Assembly: GCA_005776395.1 (NCBI GenBank)
Contig: SXPJ01000084.1
Location: 1 to 36,294 of the forward strand
Source: Bdellovibrionales bacterium
GTDB taxonomy: Bacteria > Bdellovibrionota > FAC87 > UBA2466
Direction: 5' to 3'
DNA length: 36,294 nt
Shown: in pieces, positions 17,396 through 25,942 of the stretch
How the letters are laid out: each line of letters starts with the position of its first letter
How positions within the stretch are numbered: position 1 is the stretch's first letter
Notes under the pieces: generated by a model
What the model was told of the DNA's origin: nothing
The model's input: only the letters and a program-made list of their open reading frames with translations
Database searches by the model: none
Position numbers and translations under genes: made by a program

Positions 17396-18355
17396 CTAAC
17401 TAGCTTTTTTCAATTCTTGATCTGATCTCGATTCAGGAAAGGTGTTTCGAATAACGTATTGGGGACGTCCTTTTGATTGCATGAATAATTTCCCCAAATA
17501 AATTCCCATGACTCCGAGAATGAGTAGTTGTACTCCACCGATCAATAATACACTTGCAATCAGTGAGGCCCAACCTGAAACGCTTTCATTAGTAAAGAGT
17601 TTGATTCCTAAAGTGTAAATTAAATAAAGAAAAGAGGTGGTGGCGAAAAAAGCCCCCAAATATAAGGCTAGATATAGAGGTTTGATGCTAAAGCTTGTGA
17701 TACCGGCTACAGAAAGCCTTATCATTTTTATAAGCGTATATTTGCTTTCTCCATGCTTTCTTTGGGACTGTTGGTACCCAATAGTTTTAGTTTTGAATCC
17801 TAGCCATGGGATAATTCCTCGCCAAAATAGTTCATTTTCGGTAATCGCTTTACAGACCTCAACCACTTTTTTATCAAGTAGTCTGAAATCTGCTGTTCCC
17901 GGTTCAACGGATGTTTCTGAAATTAGGTTTAAAAGAGTGTAAAAGATTCGAGAGGATATTTTTTTGAAGATTGGAAGTCTAGAGTTATTCTCTCTTTTGC
18001 AAATGACAACTTCAATTCCGTTTCTCCAGAGAGAGAGCATTTCCAATAAAATTTCAGGGGGATGTTCTAAATCGCAATCGAGAGATAGAGCACAATCTCC
18101 TCGAGCATAATCTAGTCCGGCTTTTAGGGCTGCTTGGTGACCAAAATTTCTGGAAAAAGAAATTCCTTTAACTTGGGGATAATTTTGAGAGAGTTTTTGT
18201 ATTTCGGCTGCAGTTTTATCGGTGCTGCCATCATCAATAAAAATAATTTCATAATCTTCTTTGAAAAGCAGGGTAGAGATCTTTTCAAATAAGAGACTAA
18301 TATTGGCTTCTTCATTGAATGCCGGAATGATAATAGAAATGGTGGGTTGCAACAT
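17396..18355 (-). CDS. Polyprenyl-phosphate-type GT2 glycosyltransferase (GtrB/ArnC/DPM1-like)
   Basis: 319 aa. The GT-A domain has SIIIPAFNEEANI at the start, the IDDGSTDKT loop (40-48), FSRNFGHQAALKAGLDYARG and the DxD motif at D93-D95 in LDCDLEHPP. Two helices near the C-terminus (about 226-253 and 263-292) are typical of enzymes that transfer a sugar from a nucleotide donor to undecaprenyl phosphate on the cytoplasmic side. The product would be flipped and used by a GT-C enzyme, which fits the large membrane protein 4 bp downstream. The sugar cannot be predicted. A related gene lies at 27860. Confidence 0.9.
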   Translation of the reverse strand: MLQPTISIIIPAFNEEANISLLFEKISTLLFKEDYEIIFIDDGSTDKTAAEIQKLSQNYPQVKGISFSRNFGHQAALKAGLDYARGDCALSLDCDLEHPPEILLEMLSLWRNGIEVVICKRENNSRLPIFKKISSRIFYTLLNLISETSVEPGTADFRLLDKKVVEVCKAITENELFWRGIIPWLGFKTKTIGYQQSQRKHGESKYTLIKMIRLSVAGITSFSIKPLYLALYLGAFFATTSFLYLIYTLGIKLFTNESVSGWASLIASVLLIGGVQLLILGVMGIYLGKLFMQSKGRPQYVIRNTFPESRSDQELKKAS

Positions 18356-18444
18356 AAGAAAGGTGCTCTTTCAACTTATCGGAATAAACTTCTAATTTCC
18401 CAAGAGCTTTCTAGCAGTTTTCAGGTGTTTGATGCGTGGAGTTA

Positions 18445-19620
18445 TTACGAGTGGAGAATGTTAATTTGTGAAAAAGCCTCATAGATTGATTCCGCAAATT
18501 GATCGGGACGATAGGCCTCTAAAACTTTCTTTCTGGCTCGTTCTCCTAACTCTTGTTGAAGAGTTCTGTTTTCTAATAGCTGGTTCACATATTTTAAGGC
18601 CGATTCTATTGATCCCACTTCATAAATGAAACCAGTTTGTCCATTATCCACTAAATCGCCTGCCGCTCCACAGGCACTGCTAACTAAAGCGGGTAATCCG
18701 CAACTAAATGCCTCATTGACGACCAGACCCCAAGTTTCAAATTCAGAAGGCACGACCAGAAGATCTGAAGCAAAATACCAGTCACGAGTTTCTGTTTGAT
18801 TTTGAAATCCTAACCAATGAAGTCTTGGCATCTCTTCGCAATAAGACTTTAATGAACTCTCCAAAGGTCCTGAACCTATGATGAGTGTATGAACTCGTCC
18901 GTTTTGAAGGAGCAGTTCATGAAGAGCGATTAGATCTTGAGGCCGCTTTCTTTCAAATAACCTCCCCACGAATAAGAGTACAAAATCTGTTTCCTTGATG
19001 TTGAGTTTTTGCCTGAGTTTAGTTCTTTTTAGCGAAGCAAAAGGCTCTTCTTTCTTAAAAAAATCGGTATCAATGCAGTAACGACCAGAAACAATTTTTG
19101 AGGGGGAAATTTTTTTGGATAGGTAGAAGGCTTCAGTTTTTTTACCAATAGATACGAAACGTTTGACTCCACGCAAGAAAAAAGTTTGAAGAGGAGTCGT
19201 TGCAAATCTTCGCAACCAAGAACTGTTTGAGGTGAAGGTCTCGCCTACAAAAATTAAAGGGATGTTCATTTGAGAACAGAGAAGTCTCAAAATCCAATGT
19301 TCTTTTAAGTAATAACCATAAACTAAAATAGCATTAGGTTGTTCGGTGATAAGAAGAGTTTTCAAACTCTTATAAATCTGAAGAATTTTTAATGTATCGG
19401 TGTTTAGGGTTTTATGAGAGTAACCTTCAGTAAGATTTATTCCCCAATCTAAAGATTTGGCTTTTCCCACCTCGTGAAACCACCATTTTCCGCCGTCAAA
19501 GTCAGAGTTGAAAAAGTAGACCCTAAGAGAAGAAAGTTTTTTTGCCAGCTCCCTAAAAACCGGGGCACGATATTGGATTGGATGGGTATCAAATATTAGT
19601 AGTTTGGGCTGATTTTCCAT
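18445..19620 (-). CDS. GT4-family (GT-B fold) glycosyltransferase
   Basis: 391 aa from the ATG at 19618-19620. The N-terminal half opens with KLLIFDTHPIQYRAPVFREL, a pattern common in GT4 enzymes. The C-terminal donor-binding half has LLFVGRLFERKRPQDLI, WLGFQNQTE, and an EX7E motif in SEFETWGLVVNEAFSCGLP. It likely transfers a hexose from a nucleotide sugar to a cell-surface glycan precursor in the cytoplasm. The frame stays open to an ATG at 19692, but that would overlap the divergent gene and adds residues unlike GT4 starts, so I reject it. It precedes the GT2 gene by 89 bp on the same strand. Confidence 0.9.
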   Translation of the reverse strand: MENQPKLLIFDTHPIQYRAPVFRELAKKLSSLRVYFFNSDFDGGKWWFHEVGKAKSLDWGINLTEGYSHKTLNTDTLKILQIYKSLKTLLITEQPNAILVYGYYLKEHWILRLLCSQMNIPLIFVGETFTSNSSWLRRFATTPLQTFFLRGVKRFVSIGKKTEAFYLSKKISPSKIVSGRYCIDTDFFKKEEPFASLKRTKLRQKLNIKETDFVLLFVGRLFERKRPQDLIALHELLLQNGRVHTLIIGSGPLESSLKSYCEEMPRLHWLGFQNQTETRDWYFASDLLVVPSEFETWGLVVNEAFSCGLPALVSSACGAAGDLVDNGQTGFIYEVGSIESALKYVNQLLENRTLQQELGERARKKVLEAYRPDQFAESIYEAFSQINILHS

Positions 19621-19682
19621 GGCGGCAACTTCTATTTTACCTCGTTCTCGACAAACTGCCAGCCGCTTTGTACACTCCTCGT

Positions 19683-19919
19683 ATGAATTCAATTCAAACG
19701 GCCAATATTGTGCTGATTTTTATAGGTCTAGTTCTTTTGGCTTCAGGGCCTTATATTTTGTATCGAACTATTTTCGGATTGATACAGTCTCGTCGGGAGG
19801 ATCCTACGGCTAACCTTCATTTTTTTAGTAATTTTTTGAATATTGTTATTGCGGTATTGTTTTTTATGGCAGGGGGATTGTTTATTATTAACAATCTTCG
19901 CGGAAACCCTCTTGGATAA
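19683..19919 (+). CDS. Small protein with two membrane helices, unknown function
   Basis: 78 aa from ATG 19683. Two hydrophobic helices, about 8-31 (IVLIFIGLVLLASGPYILY) and 50-70 (VIAVLFFMAGGLFII), are joined by a charged loop with QSRREDP. Not recognised. The frame is open further upstream to 19578, but the extra residues are unlike a signal or helix and would overlap the divergent GT4 gene, so the internal ATG is preferred even though no clear ribosome site precedes it. The 190-bp gap after it (19920-20109) holds no gene that I can see. Confidence 0.6.
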   Translation: MNSIQTANIVLIFIGLVLLASGPYILYRTIFGLIQSRREDPTANLHFFSNFLNIVIAVLFFMAGGLFIINNLRGNPLG

Positions 19920-20109
19920 AAACGATTAAGTATAAGTAATTATTGTTATAACTCGAAGTTCCATGGATCAGTGCTAAAACTTTGGTTTTGAAGTGTTTTT
20001 GCTTTTAGTTCTTTGGGACTTCAATGTTGTTTCCTTGTTGGCGACCCGTGGTTGGGATGATAGAAGTTTGGGGTTTTATTTTTGTATAGATAGATAGAGG
20101 AGTTGTTGC

Positions 20110-21060
20110 ATGCCAGTTGGATTAACACTTTTGGGAGCTATATTGGCGACCATTGGGTTTTTTATTACTATTTACGGATTCGTTATTCTTTTTACTGAAG
20201 GTAGGCGAGCTAAAGCAAAGCCTCGTTTGGGGTTAGCGCCAGGGGCTGGACCTGGAACTTTGAGTGTTTGGGTTAATTGGGATCCGAGTCTCTTTAATAT
20301 GCAAATTTACCGTTTGCGAATTTCTCATGTGAGCCCTGAAAGCAAATTAAAAGAGGGGACATTTACAGTTACTTTTGAAAGTCCTCAGACTCAACCCTTT
20401 ATTCAACCGATCGAAATGCCAAAATCTTTCAGAGAGATGCTTGAGAGAGAAGATAATGAGCGCTCATTATTAAGTTTTGAATTTAGAACTGTCGATGAAA
20501 TGTCTCTGTTCTTAAATTGCCACCTAAGAAAAGTGAAGAAAATTTATCAAGGGTTTAAAACTAAAATGCCCAAGATAGCTCATGTTCTTCCAGTGTTGCC
20601 ACAGGACGTTGCTACAGTTTTCTCCTTGGATTTTGAAGAGCTTCAGGCCCGAAAAAAGAGAATGAAGGACTTAGAATCTGCTGCTAAAGCAAAAGCTGCA
20701 AAAGCAGCTGCGGCTAAACCTGTAGTTGCACCTGCGGCTCCTGTAAAACCTGTCGCGGCTTCAGCTCCAATCACGTCTCCAAGTACCCCTGCACCTGTAG
20801 TTGAAACCAAAGTTGAAGTTAAAAAGGAGACTCTCGTCGCTCCAGCACCTGTAGTCGAAACCAAAGTTGAAGTTAAAAAGGAGACTCCCGTCGCCCCAGC
20901 ACCTGTAGTCGAAACCAAAGTTGAAAATAAACCAGAGGTTTCTAAAGTAGAGGCTCCTCAAGATAAATCTATGCCCCATCTTAAAGACGAGGTTCTAGCC
21001 GCTCCAGCTAAGTCGGTTAGAGATGTGGTTTCTGCAAGTAACAAACATCAACCTGAATAG
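20110..21060 (+). CDS. Membrane-anchored protein with an Ala/Pro/Lys/Glu-rich repeat tail, unknown function
   Basis: 316 aa, not recognised. One N-terminal helix (about 4-31) is followed by a soluble domain of about 150 residues (TLSVWVNWDPSLFNMQIYRL, TFTVTFESPQTQPF, SFEFRTVDEMSLFLNCHL) that looks folded and beta-rich. From about residue 180 the chain turns low-complexity: an Ala/Lys stretch, then repeats of APVVETKVEVKKETxVAP. Such Pro/Lys/Glu-rich tails often span the periplasm or the cell surface, but orientation is unknown here. The start has a strong site GAGGAG at 20097-20102. It is followed 8 bp later by the DUF1844 gene, so the two are probably cotranscribed. Confidence 0.75.
   Translation: MPVGLTLLGAILATIGFFITIYGFVILFTEGRRAKAKPRLGLAPGAGPGTLSVWVNWDPSLFNMQIYRLRISHVSPESKLKEGTFTVTFESPQTQPFIQPIEMPKSFREMLEREDNERSLLSFEFRTVDEMSLFLNCHLRKVKKIYQGFKTKMPKIAHVLPVLPQDVATVFSLDFEELQARKKRMKDLESAAKAKAAKAAAAKPVVAPAAPVKPVAASAPITSPSTPAPVVETKVEVKKETLVAPAPVVETKVEVKKETPVAPAPVVETKVENKPEVSKVEAPQDKSMPHLKDEVLAAPAKSVRDVVSASNKHQPE
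20791..20925 (+). repeat. 54-bp in-frame tandem repeat, 2.5 copies
   Basis: Copies begin at 20791, 20845 and 20899; the third is cut off after 27 bp. Copies 1 and 2 differ at only a few bases, mostly third positions. Each full unit codes for 18 residues, APVVETKVEVKKETxVAP, so gain or loss of a unit keeps the frame. This is a candidate length-variable site within the gene at 20110. Confidence 0.9.
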
Positions 21061-21068
21061 GAAATTTT

Positions 21069-21446
21069 ATGTCAGACAAAAAAGAAGAAACTTTTAAGGT
21101 CGTTGATAAACGGGCCAGTTCAGGCGCTCAAGACTCTACTGAAGAGAGTAAAAAATCACTGGGCGAAGGTTTTACGATGAAGAGTGAAAAGGAACAGGGG
21201 CCTGCAGAGATCGATTTTGCGACTTTAATCTATTCTTTTGCAACAGGGGCCCTTATTTCAATGGGATTAGCTCCAGATCCGCATACTAAAAAAGTTCAAA
21301 AGAATTTAACGATGGCTAAACAAAACATCGAGATCCTGACAATGCTTCAAGTAAAGACCCAAGGGAATCTTACTGAGGATGAAGCTAAATTTTTAGAGAA
21401 TATTTTGACCGAAGTTAGACTTAGGTTTGTAGAGACTTCTCGTTAA
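21069..21446 (+). CDS. DUF1844 domain protein
   Basis: 125 aa. A polar, probably disordered N-terminus of about 55 residues leads to a DUF1844 domain: IDFATLIYSFATGALISMGL, then PDPHTKKVQKNLTMAKQNIE, LTMLQVKTQGNLTEDEAKFL and ENILTEVRLRFVE. The family is common in deltaproteobacteria, acidobacteria and relatives and has no known function; it is mostly alpha-helical. A ribosome site AGGAAA lies 5 nt before the ATG. Its stop shares the four bases TTAA (21443-21446) with the stop of the convergent gene. Confidence 0.88.
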   Translation: MSDKKEETFKVVDKRASSGAQDSTEESKKSLGEGFTMKSEKEQGPAEIDFATLIYSFATGALISMGLAPDPHTKKVQKNLTMAKQNIEILTMLQVKTQGNLTEDEAKFLENILTEVRLRFVETSR

Positions 21447-22348
21447 AAGGCAAAGCCGACATCGACAATAATAGATGGAATAAATCCACCGAAGGACAGT
21501 CCTGTATTTGTTTTTGCGAATATATATTGGGCTCCAGCTCCAAATCCAAAGTTTAAGTTCTCATTTTTAAATATTCTTTTTCCAAAGCTTGCAGAGATCG
21601 CAGGAGCTATTCCACTGTCTTCTGCACTTTGATAACTGTACGAAAGCCCATAAAGTCCTAAGCCTGCTTTAACCCAATAGCCATTTAGATTGCCGTCGGA
21701 GTAATGGTGATAATTGACAAAACAGCCTGTTCCTTTAACCGCTCCATCACCGACTGAATAATTCATGAAGATTGGCATGACTCCGATTGCAGAGTAATCG
21801 GAAATAGTTTGTTGATATTCTAGAGTTGGAAAAATTAAGTTTACCCCACCCGAAAGATTACTCTCCGGCATGAATGGAGGTTGAAGGGTCAAGTGATCAT
21901 AAACATTCGTGATAATTTGTTTTCCTCCAAACTCTTTTTCAGCTTTCAATTCAGAAGCAATTTCACGAATACCTATACTGGGACTTTTATCGATCAATCG
22001 GACCGAGTCCCCTTTTTGAGGATTGGGAAATTCAAAGGTGAGTTGAACATAATCTCCAGCACTGTCCGATGCATTATCCGTAGAAACATTTTCGGACTGG
22101 GAGAGAATTTGAACTGTAGCTAGTTCATTGTCAGTCGCAATGACTATTCCACAGGCAATATCTTTTTTATCTCGAGTTATGCAGACGCTATCATCGAGGG
22201 TCCAACGGGAGGAGTTGTCGTGAGTGACACGAATCACTTTTTCTTTAAGGTTAACGGAAACCACCTCAGAGAAAGTTTGAGCGGGTTCTTCAGCTTTTAG
22301 ATCTGTTGCCCACAACAAGGCAGCCACAATTAAAATTCCCTTTTTCAT
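21443..22348 (-). CDS. Secreted, probably outer-membrane beta-barrel-like protein, unknown function
   Basis: 301 aa with a clear Sec signal peptide: MKKGILIVAALLWATDLKA then EEP, cleaved near residue 19. The first half of the mature chain contains acidic segments and a possible two-beta-strand module (VISVNLKEK-like and CGIVIATDNELATVQIL). The second half is alternating aromatic and hydrophobic strands (YWVKAGLGLYGLSYSYQ, FGFGAGAQYIFAKTN), and the protein ends in phenylalanine (VDVGFAF), as outer-membrane barrels do. Family not recognised. A barrel of about 8 strands is possible; a periplasmic protein is the alternative. Confidence 0.7.
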   Translation of the reverse strand: MKKGILIVAALLWATDLKAEEPAQTFSEVVSVNLKEKVIRVTHDNSSRWTLDDSVCITRDKKDIACGIVIATDNELATVQILSQSENVSTDNASDSAGDYVQLTFEFPNPQKGDSVRLIDKSPSIGIREIASELKAEKEFGGKQIITNVYDHLTLQPPFMPESNLSGGVNLIFPTLEYQQTISDYSAIGVMPIFMNYSVGDGAVKGTGCFVNYHHYSDGNLNGYWVKAGLGLYGLSYSYQSAEDSGIAPAISASFGKRIFKNENLNFGFGAGAQYIFAKTNTGLSFGGFIPSIIVDVGFAF

Positions 22349-22387
22349 AATCTACTTATCGAACAAAAACAGGGATTTATTGAGGGG

Positions 22388-23206
22388 TTATGGCAAATTT
22401 AACAGTTTTTTTGTCTCATGTGGACTCGCAATGTCACGTCCGACCTCTTTTGCGATGCGTGAAATTCTAGAAATGAGCTCAGCGTTACTTGAAGCAAGTT
22501 GGCCCTTTTTATAATAAATATTGTCTTCAAGCCCAACTCGGACATTACCGCCCATTAAGATGGCATGGACTGCCAAAGGAAGCTCAAAACGACCTATGCC
22601 GGCAACGCCCCAGGTCGAATTTTCTGGTAAATGCTCAACTAAGTAGACCAGTCCAGAAATATCGCCAGCCATGGCTCCTGGAACTCCTAAGACAAATTGA
22701 CAATGGTAAGGAGGCTCAACCCATTTTTCTTTAATCAGTTTTTTTAAATTATCAATGTGGCCTGCATCGTAAATTTCAAACTCGGGAACTACATTGTGTT
22801 TTTTGAAGGCCGCTGCTAAAGCTCGCATATCCGCAAAGGTATTAACAAAAATATCTTCACCAAAATTCATAGTTCCTAAATTAAATGAAGCCATTTCTGG
22901 TTTGAGTGCTAAGGACGCAATTCTGTTTTCCATCTTCTCTCCGACCGCACCCCCTGTAGAGAATTGAATGATGGGAGTCGGGCTACAGGATTTTTTGATG
23001 GCATCGACGGAGCGTTGAAAATGTTCCAGTTTTTGACTTGGATTATCTTGTTCATCTCTTACATGAAGATGAATAATGGAGGCTCCTGCCTCAATCGAAT
23101 CTTTGGAGGCCTGAGCTTGTTCCTCGGGAGTTGTGGGAAGAGCTGGACAGATTTTTTTATTGAGTTCAGCTCCCGTAATAGCTGCTGTAATGATCAGTTT
23201 TTCCAT
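22388..23206 (-). CDS. kce: Beta-keto-acid cleavage enzyme, probable 3-keto-5-aminohexanoate cleavage enzyme (Kce/BKACE family)
   Basis: 272-aa TIM barrel of the DUF849/BKACE family. Kce condenses 3-keto-5-aminohexanoate with acetyl-CoA to give acetoacetate and 3-aminobutyryl-CoA in lysine degradation. The metal site is visible: H46 and H48 in IIHLHVRDE, with E14 (TGAE) and an acidic residue in VGLEDN (E227) at the position of the third ligand. QFSTGGAVG near 81 and GVPGAM near 175 are also typical. BKACE members act on several beta-keto acids, so the substrate is not fixed by sequence. The kdd gene at 30842 in this window supports the lysine-pathway reading. Confidence 0.82.
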   Translation of the reverse strand: MEKLIITAAITGAELNKKICPALPTTPEEQAQASKDSIEAGASIIHLHVRDEQDNPSQKLEHFQRSVDAIKKSCSPTPIIQFSTGGAVGEKMENRIASLALKPEMASFNLGTMNFGEDIFVNTFADMRALAAAFKKHNVVPEFEIYDAGHIDNLKKLIKEKWVEPPYHCQFVLGVPGAMAGDISGLVYLVEHLPENSTWGVAGIGRFELPLAVHAILMGGNVRVGLEDNIYYKKGQLASSNAELISRISRIAKEVGRDIASPHETKKLLNLP

Positions 23207-23261
23207 GGATTCACTTTACACGAGTTGTTCAAAAGACGAAATCGCAAGGTTTTAAATCGAT

Positions 23262-23900
23262 TTAAGTTGGGGACATATTTTTAATGTGTTTTTGAAAGAT
23301 AGTGTCCAAGGCTTTATAAACTTTGGGAGTTTCATTTAAATGTTGAAGAGTGAAACTAAGACTCTCGATACTCGATAGACATTCAGGACGGGGTTGCTTT
23401 CTTAAAGAGCCCCAGTCGGATGGAGTCTGAGGATTTAAAATAATTCTTTTCAGTTTGAGTAACCAGGGATTTCTCCACCACAAAGTTTTTGATTGCTTCC
23501 AGTTACCATCTAAAATCACGATACCTTTAATTGAGTCTTGATTCACCGGGGTCCCTTTTTGGGTTACCACTTGGAAGGGGACTTTAGGGAGTTTTTCTGA
23601 GTTCTTAAGGGTTCCTAAAAAGAGAACAGCCCAATCCTTGGATTCAGTTGGAGAACCTAAAGCTGCAGATAAAGATCTCCAATTTAGTCCCACTTTATGA
23701 ACTGAATCCTTTAGGGTTCTTGAAGCCAGGCGGGCGCTGGTTAATGGATTTCTAGCCTCTTGAGGGTGTTGAAGGATCAACACCTGAACCCGAGTTGTGT
23801 GACTTTTAATCTCTGAGCACAGGCATAGATTCTTGACTCTCCAACAATCAGGGCATTTTGGGCTATTTTGAGTAGTTTCCATAAGTTCGGGCTGGTTCAT
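23262..23900 (-). CDS. DTW-domain protein, probable tRNA-uridine aminocarboxypropyltransferase
   Basis: 212 aa of the TapT/YfiP (DTW) family, which adds a 3-amino-3-carboxypropyl group from S-adenosylmethionine to a uridine in tRNA. The N-terminal cysteine cluster CPDCWRVKNLCLC (C16, C19, C26, C28) suggests metal binding. The DTW signature appears as LDGNWKQSKTL (D131, W134), and LRKQPRPECLSSIES matches the second conserved block. Two DTW subgroups exist; I cannot tell which position is modified. It lies upstream of kce on the same strand (55-bp gap) and divergent from typA. Confidence 0.85.
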   Translation of the reverse strand: MNQPELMETTQNSPKCPDCWRVKNLCLCSEIKSHTTRVQVLILQHPQEARNPLTSARLASRTLKDSVHKVGLNWRSLSAALGSPTESKDWAVLFLGTLKNSEKLPKVPFQVVTQKGTPVNQDSIKGIVILDGNWKQSKTLWWRNPWLLKLKRIILNPQTPSDWGSLRKQPRPECLSSIESLSFTLQHLNETPKVYKALDTIFQKHIKNMSPT

Positions 23901-23934
23901 AGCACGAAAAAAGAGGTTAACCCTAGTAATAATT

Positions 23935-23960
23935 TAACTCTAAAGAGTTAGGTTTATGAT
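23935..23960 (+). promoter_or_regulatory. Candidate typA promoter overlapping a perfect inverted repeat
   Basis: TATGAT at 23955-23960 (5 of 6 to the -10 consensus) lies about 37 bp before the typA ATG. Just upstream is a perfect inverted repeat, TAACTCT-AA-AGAGTTA (23935-23950), occupying the spacer and part of the -35 area, where only a weak TTTAAC is found. An 8-bp palindrome GGTTAACC is at 23915-23922. This is the layout of an operator, but no regulator is known. Confidence 0.35.
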
Positions 23961-23997
23961 ATACCATGCCCTTTCAATAAGAACACTTAAGGGATGT

Positions 23998-25839
23998 ATG
24001 CGAATTAACGAAAAAATTCGAAATATTGCGATTATTGCTCACGATGACCACGGTAAAACTACATTAGTTGACGGTATGCTTTGGCAGAGTGGAACTTTTC
24101 GCCAGAATCAAACGGTTGCCGAAAGAGCTATGGACAGTATTGATATCGAGCGTGAACGAGGAATTACCTTAGTCGCTAAAAATTGTACGATTAACTATAA
24201 AGGAACTCGAATTAATATCGTCGATACCCCTGGCCATGCCGACTTTGGTGGTGAAGTGGAACGGGGACTTCAAATGGTGGATGGAGCTCTGCTCTTGGTA
24301 GACGCAGCTGAAGGACCTCTTCCCCAAACTCGCTTTGTATTGAAACATGCTTTAGAAATGGACCACAAAATCATTGTGGTGATTAACAAGATCGATCGCC
24401 CAGATGCGAGATCTCAAGAAGTTTTAGATGAAATTTATAACCTATTTTTAGATCTAAACGTAAAAGATCATCAGTTTGATTTCCCTGTGGTCTATACAAA
24501 TGCCAGAAAACGAATTGCAGTGAAATCTCCCGATGACGTTGAGAATGGAAAAGATTTGAGTCTTCTTTTTGATACCATTTTGGAATACTTTCCTGGCCCC
24601 AAAGTGGAGGAAGAGGGCTTACAAATGCTCATCTCCAATACGAGCTATAGTGAATATATTGGTAGACTTGCGGCCGGTAAAATTCACTCAGGCAGTATCA
24701 AAGTAGGGGATAAGGTTGTTCTCTCCCAAGAAAAAGGGCTTTCCCCTGAGACTAAAATCACAGCACTTTTTGCTTACGAAGGACTTCAAACTGTTCCTAT
24801 TGAGAAAGCAGATGCTGGGGATATTGTGGTAGTTGCTGGAATTGATAATCTTAAAATTGGCGATTCTATTTGTGATGTTGCCAATCCAAGACCTTTGCCT
24901 CGAATTCAAATTGAACAGCCTACGATTTCTATCGAGTTGATTGTGAACAACTCTCCTTTCGCAGGAAAGGATGGCAATCGCTTAACTTCTCGCGTGTTGT
25001 GGGATCGAATAGAAAAAGAACTTCGAACCAATGTTTCTTTACAAGCTGAAAAAACCCAATCCTCAGATACAATTTTATTACGGGGTCGGGGAGAGTTACA
25101 GTTTGCAGTTCTTGCCGAGCAGATGAGACGCGAAGGTTATGAGTTCATGTTGGGCCGCCCTAAAGTTATTACTAGAGAAAATAATGGCCAAATGGAAGAG
25201 CCTTTAGAGCATGTAGTAATGGATGTACCTGAAACCTGTGTGGGTATTATTACTGAGAGACTTGGAACTCGAAAAGGGGAGATGACCAATCTTCAGAAAA
25301 TGGGTGCGGGTCGAGTGCGATTAGAATTCGATGTCGCTTCTCGGGGGCTCATCGGATACCGCTCTGACTTTTTAAATGATACTCGTGGAATGGGGCTCAT
25401 GAGTTCCTATTTTGCCGATTATGTGCCATTTAAGGGGCATATCATTGATCGAGTTAACGGAGCCATGGTGGCAGATCGTGCCGGAAAAACCACGGGTTAT
25501 GCCCTATTTAACTTAGAACCACGAGGAAGACTCATGGTTGCTCCAGGAGTTGAGGTTTACGAAGGCATGGTGGTGGGTCTTAATAGCAAGCAGAATGATA
25601 TTAACATCAATGTTTGCCGTGAGAAAAAACTAACCAATATTCGTGCTGCAGGGAGTGATGAAAATGTCATTTTGACACCTGTACAGCCCTTAACCCTTGA
25701 AGGCTCGATCGCTTGGATTGCCGATGATGAAGTTGTGGAAGTGACACCCAGCAACATTCGAATTCGAAAAAGAATCTTGGATCAAAATAAACGCTCTATC
25801 ATTCGTGCTCCTAAAGAGGACGAAGAAGTTGGTGCATAG
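23998..25839 (+). CDS. typA: Ribosome-binding GTPase TypA/BipA
   Basis: Translational GTPase of the EF-G/LepA group that binds the ribosome and supports 50S assembly and stress growth. 613 aa from ATG 23998, chosen because AAGGGA lies just upstream and families start with this [15 protein letters not shown] pattern; the frame extends to 23956 without support. G domain: P-loop AHDDHGKTT (14-22), IERERGITL switch [16 protein letters not shown] switch II, NKID. The C-terminal half matches TypA throughout ([56 protein letters not shown]). The residue after the P-loop histidine is Asp16 instead of the usual Val. Confidence 0.96.
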   Translation: MRINEKIRNIAIIAHDDHGKTTLVDGMLWQSGTFRQNQTVAERAMDSIDIERERGITLVAKNCTINYKGTRINIVDTPGHADFGGEVERGLQMVDGALLLVDAAEGPLPQTRFVLKHALEMDHKIIVVINKIDRPDARSQEVLDEIYNLFLDLNVKDHQFDFPVVYTNARKRIAVKSPDDVENGKDLSLLFDTILEYFPGPKVEEEGLQMLISNTSYSEYIGRLAAGKIHSGSIKVGDKVVLSQEKGLSPETKITALFAYEGLQTVPIEKADAGDIVVVAGIDNLKIGDSICDVANPRPLPRIQIEQPTISIELIVNNSPFAGKDGNRLTSRVLWDRIEKELRTNVSLQAEKTQSSDTILLRGRGELQFAVLAEQMRREGYEFMLGRPKVITRENNGQMEEPLEHVVMDVPETCVGIITERLGTRKGEMTNLQKMGAGRVRLEFDVASRGLIGYRSDFLNDTRGMGLMSSYFADYVPFKGHIIDRVNGAMVADRAGKTTGYALFNLEPRGRLMVAPGVEVYEGMVVGLNSKQNDININVCREKKLTNIRAAGSDENVILTPVQPLTLEGSIAWIADDEVVEVTPSNIRIRKRILDQNKRSIIRAPKEDEEVGA

Positions 25840-25871
25840 AGTCTTTTAATGACGATTTTATTGTGGGCGTC

Positions 25872-25900
25872 TTGCTTCCTAGATATTGGAATCCTATACT
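25872..25900 (+). promoter_or_regulatory. Candidate nagZ promoter
   Basis: TTGCTT (25872-25877) and TATACT (25895-25900, 5 of 6 to the -10 consensus) are separated by 17 bp and sit about 40 bp before nagZ. The -35 is weak (3 of 6). No terminator hairpin with a T-run was seen between typA and this site. Confidence 0.4.
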
Positions 25901-25942
25901 TAGAGTTCTAGAGTTTCCTTTACATCTATACCTAGGATGCTT

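Noticed and set aside
19578-19682. Longer upstream start for the small membrane protein, and the upstream start at 19692 for the GT4 gene.
   Set aside because: Each would overlap the other divergent gene, and the extra residues do not fit the protein families.
20643-20979. Two open frames on the minus strand.
   Set aside because: They mirror the low-complexity repeat of the plus-strand gene and have no start site or protein-like composition.
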